Assembly (NCBI GenBank): GCA_026168455.1 | Contig: CM047428.1 | Span: 34,647,255 to 34,711,254, forward strand | Direction: 5' to 3' | Source of the DNA: Theocolax elegans | Lineage: Eukaryota; Arthropoda; Insecta; Hymenoptera; Cerocephalidae | DNA length: 64,000 nucleotides | Shown: one piece after another, positions 57,019 to 64,000 of the stretch | Layout: the number at the start of each line of letters is the position of its first letter | Numbering within the stretch: the first letter of the stretch is position 1 | The notes under the pieces: generated by a model | What the model saw: the letters and a program-made list of their open reading frames with translations, nothing else | The model's database searches: none | Told to the model about the DNA's origin: nothing | Position numbers and translations under genes: made by a program

Positions 57019-58049
57019 TGCGACGAGACGTCGTTGCAATGAAATAAATAATACTTAATGTATTATATTATTTCGTATGTATATAGAATATTGTAACTCA
57101 AAATCTCGCACGTTGTTATTGTTTCGTGCGTTGCCTCTTCAAGGCCACGAAACACGCGTGTTTATGTCGACGACCGAGGATGTGTGCGAGCATCCGTATA
57201 TACGATTGTTATTGTGTGTGTGTTAGATACTTTTCGGGAATGCGACAATTCCCGAAAAGCTTAGTACGCTGCCGGTCTTGACCGCGGCAGCACCTTCTTA
57301 ACCCTTCGTTACGCTTAGTTTCGCGCGCCACGGGAAGTACCGGACCGGTTCGTCCGTACTCCGGGAAGCCGTACGCGAGTGCTAGTGAGATTGTGAAAGT
57401 GCAGTGCGAAGGACCATACACCTCGGGTTGAGTATTCCCCGAGGTAGCGAATCGCCGCGGCATCAGGCCGCACCTGCAGACTACCGTCGAGGACGACGGG
57501 AGACCGGGCCGACTCCACCGGCCAACGGACGTCGGGGCGCCGACTTCCACCAGGGCCCATGGACCAGCCAGCCCGGTAAGTACCCGACATTGGTCGGTAT
57601 CTGTATTTAGGTGTGTTGAGTGAGTGTGTGTGTATGTTTGTTAGGTAGCACACCGGTGCTACCGAAACCGAATAATCGTTACGCGGGGCGAGTGCGGGGG
57701 CAGCCCCAGCTTGCCGCGTAAATACTACGCGACCGGGAGAACGTCCCGCTACCATAACTGTCGGGCACCTCCGTGTACCATTAATTGAATAAATGTTAAC
57801 TTCTTTATTTTAATTAATTGGCCGCGTATTTATTTTAAATAATAAATTAACCCGCAACACTTCCGATTCCCGGTATTCCCGCCACGCGCGTCGGTACGTA
57901 GGAGATCGTCCTATCTCCGCTACCGTGTCCCGACGGGTTGACTCGTCAACCCACGGCGACGACAGAGACGTGTTCTTCGGGGCCGTCGTCCCTGATTAAA
58001 TTAATAAATTACTTGTAACTATGGTATTAGGACGAAATACCACGTTACA
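57019..58049 (+). repeat. 5' LTR of the tRNA-Arg element
   Basis: 1031 bp, TGCGACG...CGTTACA, with the same 5' hairpin as the copy at 53152. The solo LTR at 50058-51087 is a third copy on the opposite strand. Confidence 0.93.
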
Positions 58050-58051
58050 AA

Positions 58052-58065
58052 TGGCGACCGTGACA
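58052..58065 (+). promoter_or_regulatory. Primer binding site, tRNA-Arg
   Basis: TGGCGACCGTGACA begins 2 bp after the LTR and is complementary to the CCA end of an insect tRNA-Arg, as in the Drosophila 412/mdg1 elements. Confidence 0.8.
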
Positions 58066-60122
58066 ATACGGTAGTTGTACCACCTGCGTGTCGAGGATTG
58101 TTCAGGTCGGTGAATTTTTTTTTGTTTTGGTTAAACAATTTCTTTTTGTACAGGTCTACCTGTACATAAAGAACAACAGTGGGTTAATTATTTAAAATTC
58201 TCTCTTTTTCCCTGGCGAAAAACGGGTGTGTAACAGGTAGATTGAGAGAGAGAGAGAGAGAGAATGTATAGTTTAATAATGGCACGGACGCATGCCATTA
58301 CTACTTTATTGTACGTGTGAGTGAGAGAGAGAGAGTGAGTTGAAATTTAAAAGGTGTTCGGTTTCGCGTTAGAGTAGGAACGCGCGGTTATCCCTTGCCG
58401 TATATTGTGTGCGAGGGAGAAAGAGAGAGAGAGCGAGAGAATCAGTGTGTGAGAGAGAGAAATTGCGTCGCGGAGTTCGATAGTGCTGAGTGAGCACGAG
58501 TCCGCTAGTGGGAGAGAGAGAGAAAATCCCAACTAGCCGGCGTTAGACTCGCGCGGCGTAAGTGTAACGAGAGTGAGGGAGAGAGATATACAAATATATA
58601 TAATACGGCATATACCGCGCGTGCTATCCTCCGTTGCTACGCAAGAAGGAAAATTCCCCCCTCTACGCGACCGTAATTTCATTTTTAATTTAATTGCATG
58701 AATTTTGTTAACTCGCTTTAAAAGCGAGTTTAACAATTTGTGTGTGTGTGAAATATTTTGAGTTCGGCTCACTGATTTTGTATCGGTTTGAGACGAACAA
58801 TAATTCTTATATTATTTATAATTATTAATTCTTGTATTAATATTATTGTAATAAATTATAATTATTATTTGTAATATATTTATTTTTCCTAATTTTTTAA
58901 ATATATTATCACGCTGTTAGTCAGCTGATAATTTTGAAAATTTATAATAATTTCTTTTGTGTGTACTAACAATAATAATTGTCATTATTATTATTAATTT
59001 TGACATTGTCTGTTAGTCAGATAAGTCAAGGTTAATAAATTTTTTTTTGTTACCGACACGATTTTGGCTCGCATTAGTGCTGAGACATATCGTGATTTCG
59101 GTGTTATATTTATAATAATTATTATTATTAATATTCGTTCGATTAAGTGTGTGTCACTTAACCATTAGTTCTGCTGACGGGAAAATTTCTTTTTGATTTA
59201 TTTTCTTAATTTTTCTTTCCTCCAAATCAAGGAATAGATTGCGATTAATTTGTTTGTCAAATTAATTGCATATTTATGTTTAATATTTATATAAAATAAA
59301 TTATAATTTTTTGTTATAATTTTTTGTTATTGTTTGGAGGTTAACATTAAAATTAAATTTTTTTTTTGTGTGATTCAATTAAATTTGAAATTTGTTTTTG
59401 TGTCTTAATCACATTTAAATTTTTTTGTGTAATCTTGACTCTGAAAAGAAATTTTTTTTCTTTTCGAAGCTACACTTTGCAAATTTTTCTTTCTTTGTGT
59501 GTGGGATTTGCACTTTATGCAGAGTTATAATTATTTTGCCAAAATAATTATATTTGTAGCTTCTAGAAATTTAATTTTTTTTTTTTTAAAGTTAAATTAA
59601 GAATTTTTTTTTCTTTTTGTCGATTGTGAGTTGCAATTGATAGCAATTTATTTTTTTTTAATTGTTACCAAATTAATTTGTTTGTCAGATTAATTCGGTC
59701 TTGGATTGGTCCAAGTATCTTTTGCAATTTTACTTGTAATTTGAAAGGAAATTTGACAACGGAAATTTGTTGATCCGAACACAAATTCGATTAAGCCTTC
59801 GAATTCTGTGGCAAATAAATTTTTTTTTTGTTGTTGTTTGATTATAAAAAAAAAAATAAATTAATTTACATTAACTTTTCTTGGATAGCATTTAATAAAT
59901 TTGCCAAACTCGGATCGAAATTTCTTTGTGTTTGTTTTTCTTTTCATACAAGGTATGCCTTTTCAAATATAGTAGTTTGGTACCCTGTATTTGAATCTGG
60001 ACTCTGAGCTATCTCCTCAGTTGTCCAAACTTTACAGGGCATACGGGGACGCCGTCGGTGTGCCGATTGAGCGAAAATCCCCAGGTGCACAACGTCGTCT
60101 TCTGCTCATCAAGCAAATAACG
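58066..60122 (+). other. Long leader before gag
   Basis: About 2 kb with GA repeats near 58245, 58325, 58420 and 58515 and many T-runs in the second half. It contains short upstream ATGs but no long frame. Probably untranslated; how ribosomes reach the gag ATG is unknown. Confidence 0.7.
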
Positions 60123-62822
60123 ATGGGCAGTTACGAGACGCGTATGTGCAAAATCCTAAGTGACTCGCGGGATGCGAGACACATTAAAAATGAGATCAGA
60201 TCACTCCCAATGGAGGAGATCTATACTCAACTCGACCAACTGCATTTGAACGCAAATGGAGAGGAATTTGAGTGTAGGGAACGCCTCTTCAGACATCGGA
60301 TCAAGTGTTTCGATCCTAAAATTGATGTGCCATGGTATCCCAGTCACGATGAGGATATTTCTGCTCTGCCAGCTGATAAGATGCTAGCTTGTCCACAGTT
60401 CTGGCAGACGCATAAGAAACGTTCCAGGAGAGGTAGTGTCATACCTTCTGGAACAGAGATGTCTGCAGAATCTGAGTTGTCAGATAACAGACCAACGCGT
60501 GCGCAAATATCTCCGATTCGAGAGGAAGCCGGAGGTACACCACCACGCAATACAGTGACTACACCGACGAATGAATCGAGGCCTTCAACTGAAAATGCAT
60601 CAGGCATAATTTCAGGAACGGCGATTCCAACGTCGGTAATATCAACATCGAGACAGTCGACGGTGGCGACCGTCACATCCGCTCGTTCAGGTGAAACGAC
60701 TGTGACAAATTCACAACAGTCGTCACACCGGAACCAGTACACCAGTCTCGGAACAGTTAGCACTCTACGTCGCGACAACACTGCGCAGAGCTCCGATGGA
60801 CAAAGTATGTCTTTGTCTCGAAAACCTAATAGCTATGGTGCTATTAAAAAGCGAACATCAGAGATTCAGCCAGACGAGTCGCGACTACGTGCACATAGGG
60901 AATATGAGTTTCCCTCAAACGTTCGCAACCAATCGGCCGATAACAGGAGAGAAGTTACAGATAACCGCCGATATAACTATGGACGTTCGAGCAATCGTCA
61001 GAAGCAGTTTAGTTATGAGAGATATAACGACAGGACATCTTCACGTGGTGATAGATGTTCACAAGACGAATCGAGTGACGACTCGTATTCGGAAAGTGAA
61101 CAATACCGCAAAAATGATAAATCCACTTCCAGACGTTTACACCGAGGGAAAACGATAACCCGTACACATGACCGTAACCAAAGTACCCGTGTTAGAAAAG
61201 AAGCTTCAACACAGCATGAAGATGGTTACAGCAAACCTCGGGTTACAAACACTAAACCCTATGATTGCGGGCGAGTTGTCGCTACGCGGGATCAAGGTAC
61301 TCAGACCGAATCTAGCAACAGTAGTCTAGATTCGGATGAATATTACGCTGCCAACGAGGTTCGTGGAAACCCCTATTACGTGAGAGAAAATCGTAATGAT
61401 CGTTCCTACAACAATAACAGACCTAATAGAGTACCATCGCCGGATAGGGACGTCTACCGGCGAGATTCCGACACCCGAAGAGAGGACAGGTTTGCAGTGG
61501 CCCCTTTGGGTCAGACCCGGCCACACGAGAGAGATACACGAGATAGGCCAGGGTGTGCAAGAGCCCTCAGAGACTGGGGTCTATCGTTCGATGGAGAGAC
61601 TAACGACGATGCCCAAGATTTTCTGGATAGTCTGCAGGACTTCAGAAACGACGATCAGTTCTCTGACAGGCGAATACTGAGCGCGTTACCTTGCATATTT
61701 AAGAAGACCGCCTTATTTTGGTATAGGGCAATTCAATCTTCGTTACGTGACTGGGATGACTTCGAAACAGAGTTTTTGAACGAATACGGTCAGGAGTTAA
61801 GAGATCAAGAGTTGTTCGAGGATCTTCAACGCCGTACGCAAGGTAAAGGAGAGAAGGTCGTTAAATACCTTAATTGCTTTAAGGCTATTATATGGAAATT
61901 CCGTCGACCTCCCCCAATGCGCCAAAAAGTGGAGATGGCATACTCTCAGCTGAGACCAGAATGCCGTAAATTTATGTCATCCAGGCGGATTAATAATTTC
62001 GATGACATAATGCGGTATGGTAAGGAGTATGAACAACATCTTGTCTGGGACAAGAAATTTACAGAACCCACACCAAGGGAACAAGTTCACATTCCTGAAG
62101 CCTTTCCGAAACGAAATTCGTCCAAAGCTTCGGGAAAAGTGGCCTCACTTAACGAGAGTAAGAAGAGTCAACCGGCTCCGCAACCGTCTCCGTTGCCGAA
62201 GAAGAAGACGTTGAAAAAGAAGAAGAGCAAGAAAAATAAGAAACGTACTTCTTCCAGCTCCTCTTCCAGTGATGGTGAAGTAGCCAACGTGTATGGTACT
62301 CCCGTTATGAATCAACGTCAAAGGTTCTCGCAGAATAAAAATTTTGTGGGCGCACAAAATGTAAACAACGCGAGACAAACTTCGGTGATTCAAAAGACAG
62401 AGTCTAGGCAACAACAATATAACGGTGCTAGACCGAAGCAACATATTGTTCAAACCAGGACTACACCTGTCTTCATGCCTCAAAATAAGCAAGGTACGGT
62501 ATATGACCAAGCTATGCAGAGGCAGACAGCGGACTTTGGATCGCAAAGAAATCCGAATGCTCCTTTCTTTGGCATCTGTTTCACATGCCACAAAGTAGGA
62601 CATCGATATTCTGAGTGTCCCAATCGCACTTGTCTTCACTGTGCAAACATGGGACATACCGCGGAACAATGTCCGAATGTGGCAGCACCAAGTGAGTGTC
62701 AGGTGTGCCACACAGTCGGAGTTACCCTGGATAATTGCCCTAAGTGTGAGCATGTGAGGCAATATCTGGGAAACCTGACAACAGGGTACCAGAATCGCCC
62801 TCTGGGCCCTGCACGCAATTAA
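60123..62822 (+). CDS. gag: Gag (SAP-like, capsid, zinc fingers), intact
   Basis: I start at ATG 60123 (MGSYETRMCKIL) because it aligns with the gag start of the other element, although the frame is open further upstream. This gives 899 residues, long for Gag. Residues about 25-60 are SAP-like (EEIYTQLDQLHL, RERLFRHR) and end in IDVPWYP, shared with the other element. A long Ser/Arg/Thr-rich, probably disordered region follows. The capsid region begins at about residue 478 (CARALRDWGLSFDGE, ALFWYRAIQSSL, LQRRTQGKGEKVVKYLNCF). A lysine-rich stretch (KKKTLKKKKSKKNKK, then a Ser run) may bind nucleic acid or act as a nuclear signal. Fingers start at about residue 819: CFTCHKVGHRYSEC, CLHCANMGHTAEQC, then CQVCHTVGVTLDNCPKC. 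It ends TAA 62820-62822, after the frameshift site. Confidence 0.92.
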   Translation: MGSYETRMCKILSDSRDARHIKNEIRSLPMEEIYTQLDQLHLNANGEEFECRERLFRHRIKCFDPKIDVPWYPSHDEDISALPADKMLACPQFWQTHKKRSRRGSVIPSGTEMSAESELSDNRPTRAQISPIREEAGGTPPRNTVTTPTNESRPSTENASGIISGTAIPTSVISTSRQSTVATVTSARSGETTVTNSQQSSHRNQYTSLGTVSTLRRDNTAQSSDGQSMSLSRKPNSYGAIKKRTSEIQPDESRLRAHREYEFPSNVRNQSADNRREVTDNRRYNYGRSSNRQKQFSYERYNDRTSSRGDRCSQDESSDDSYSESEQYRKNDKSTSRRLHRGKTITRTHDRNQSTRVRKEASTQHEDGYSKPRVTNTKPYDCGRVVATRDQGTQTESSNSSLDSDEYYAANEVRGNPYYVRENRNDRSYNNNRPNRVPSPDRDVYRRDSDTRREDRFAVAPLGQTRPHERDTRDRPGCARALRDWGLSFDGETNDDAQDFLDSLQDFRNDDQFSDRRILSALPCIFKKTALFWYRAIQSSLRDWDDFETEFLNEYGQELRDQELFEDLQRRTQGKGEKVVKYLNCFKAIIWKFRRPPPMRQKVEMAYSQLRPECRKFMSSRRINNFDDIMRYGKEYEQHLVWDKKFTEPTPREQVHIPEAFPKRNSSKASGKVASLNESKKSQPAPQPSPLPKKKTLKKKKSKKNKKRTSSSSSSSDGEVANVYGTPVMNQRQRFSQNKNFVGAQNVNNARQTSVIQKTESRQQQYNGARPKQHIVQTRTTPVFMPQNKQGTVYDQAMQRQTADFGSQRNPNAPFFGICFTCHKVGHRYSECPNRTCLHCANMGHTAEQCPNVAAPSECQVCHTVGVTLDNCPKCEHVRQYLGNLTTGYQNRPLGPARN
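62768..62809 (+). promoter_or_regulatory. Predicted -1 frameshift site (GGGAAAC plus hairpin) for gag-pol
   Basis: GGGAAAC at 62768-62774 is phased G GGA AAC in gag. After 9 nt, GGG (62784-62786) and CCAGA (62789-62793) can pair with CCC (62807-62809) and TCTGG (62801-62805). The -1 frame is closed upstream by a TAA at about 62732, opens after it, and runs through the protease. The same heptamer and position relative to the third zinc finger are found at 32351. Confidence 0.8.
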
Positions 62823-64000
62823 AAGAGCGTAATAGCTCTAGGGGGCAAGAAATACGGGTTGGTGAACCCGCGAGGTTGTTTGTTAAGAAGGACAAACACC
62901 TCACTGACTTTGCTGAACTGCTTAACGGAGAGCAAACAAACGTTCAGAAGGTAAGAGAGAATACCTCTGAACATCCGAATTTGCCGAAATCTGCTGAGTT
63001 ACCTATGGTTAAGGCTGAGACTCCTTCCAAGCTAACTCCAACGTTCGAAGCGCCGAACAAAGCAGATTTAGAACTTCTAGAGATCAAGAAAAACAAAGAG
63101 TCTTTCTGGTCTGAAGTACTCCGTAGGCAGGCTGTTAACGAACACAAACGGTTACTGAAGGAAATAGAGAACGAGAGAAAAACTCTAAACTTGTGTAACC
63201 CCACCAATGAGAATGATGATACTCGTTACTCATTGTCACCCCAACCTACGATCAAAGAAAAGAGTATAAAACAGTCTAATGAGAGTAAAACGACTGTCTC
63301 TCTTGATCAGGTGATGAACAGTTCAAAATCGTTGCCGATTAGAAAAGTTCAGGGGGGGGGGGCAGGAGCCGTCCCGAAGACGTCCAGAGAGACAAGTTCG
63401 ACTCCAGCTCTACTTGACAGTCAAGCCGAAGACATGGTTGCGGGAGTGCAATCCGAAAACCGTTTGTTCTTCTCGGTAAGACTTGGTGGCAAGAACTTTA
63501 AAGCATTGTTCGACCCAGGAGCAATGGTTTCACTTATACGCGTTGACGTAGCGGAATGCTACAGGGATAAGTGGAAACCGGCCAAGGTAGTCGTGCGGGG
63601 TGCCGCAGGACCGGCACTGAAAGTCCTAGGTTTGTTAGATGTTCTATTCGGAATTGAGGGATTAGATGGCAACATCCAACTGAGAATAGTCGAGAGTATG
63701 GAACACTCGATGATCCTCGGTATGGACTTCCTTCAACATTGGAACATCGAGGTTAAAATTGGCGATGCCCTCTGGCGTGTTGGCGCCGGAAAATGGCAGT
63801 CTTTTGTCAAGGATGGAGTCCGAGACGGAGACACGAGGATTCTCGCAGAGTGTGCAGGTATCATCGAGATTAACGATGACCAGCGAGAGAGGGTAAGAAA
63901 GTTAGTAGAGAACTTATTACCACCACCAGGCGATGTGCATGGCTTTACTACGTTGATCGAACATCACGTGGAAGTAGAGCCAGGTGCACGACTAGTACGT
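62774..64000 (+). CDS. pol: Pol, N-terminal part (linker, protease, start of RT), runs off the window
   Basis: Read in the -1 frame from the slippery site, the frame is open to the window edge (about 409 residues). The first 225 or so residues are a charged linker with a run of about 10 G bases at 63353-63362 that stays in frame. The protease motif is LFDPGAM with Asp codon 63512-63514, so DPG instead of DTG/DSG, followed by ILGMDF, which supports the retropepsin call. The last visible residues (IEHHVEVEPGARLVR) match the usual entry into RT. RT, RNase H and integrase lie beyond the window. Confidence 0.88.

Larger units (their letters stand above)
57019..64000 (+). mobile_element. Ty3/gypsy retrotransposon (tRNA-Arg primed), continues past the window
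   Basis: LTR 57019-58049, primer site, 2-kb leader, intact gag, -1 frameshift site, and pol through the protease into the beginning of RT at the window edge. Gag is related in sequence and layout to the element at 27.7-37.7 kb, so both belong to one lineage despite different LTRs and primer tRNAs. No stop interrupts gag or the visible part of pol, so it may be intact. Confidence 0.92.

Overview
This is a eukaryotic repeat-rich window, most likely from an insect nuclear genome. The retrotransposon families fit insects: Ty3/gypsy elements primed by tRNA-Lys and tRNA-Arg, an endonuclease-type LINE, DIRS-like fragments and a 5S-rRNA-derived SINE. A hymenopteran is possible but is a guess. I found no convincing host gene. 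Almost everything that can be assigned is a mobile element, a satellite or a decayed copy of one.

Layout. 1-2.2 kb: two decayed LTR-retrotransposon pol fragments in opposite orientation and a 115-bp direct repeat. 2.2-3.5 kb: a 1.3-kb palindrome. 3.6-9.9 kb: four copies or part-copies of a second palindrome with a tRNA-like gene in each arm, interleaved with short stretches of 189-bp satellite and with a block holding a 288-bp repeat and a piggyBac-like MITE. 9.9-23.4 kb: a satellite array of about 70 monomers of about 189 bp, interrupted once by a 496-bp insertion identical to part of a DIRS-like gag gene found again at 26.2 kb. 23.5-24.5 kb: a broken gag-like gene. 25.6-26.0 kb: another palindrome with tRNA-like arms, then a further tRNA-like sequence. 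26.4-27.4 kb: the DIRS-like gag, apparently with an intron.

27,720-37,732 is a complete, young Ty3/gypsy element: near-identical LTRs, AGAT target duplication, tRNA-Lys primer site, intact pol and damaged gag. 37.8-42.7 kb is a near full-length LINE with two ORFs. 43.4-44.8 kb is a DIRS-like RNase H / tyrosine recombinase fragment. 46.3-47.8 kb is an isolated LTR with a trace of its internal region. Two copies of a 5S-rRNA-derived SINE lie at 48.0 and 52.4 kb, each with clear target duplications. A solo LTR at 50.1-51.1 kb belongs to the same family as the Ty3/gypsy element (tRNA-Arg primed) at the right end. That element appears twice, at 53.2-56.8 kb (broken) and from 57.0 kb past the window edge. 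The first copy looks like an assembly duplication.

The two best Ty3/gypsy elements share a gag plan: a SAP-like N-terminus, a capsid region, two CCHC knuckles and an odd third finger. In both, pol lies in the -1 frame after the same phased GGGAAAC heptamer followed by a hairpin, so Gag-Pol is probably made by -1 ribosomal frameshifting. Three otherwise unlike LTR families all begin with a short stem-loop. Several near-duplicate blocks differ mainly by single-base indels in homopolymers, so assembly or read errors are a real concern for every broken frame here.
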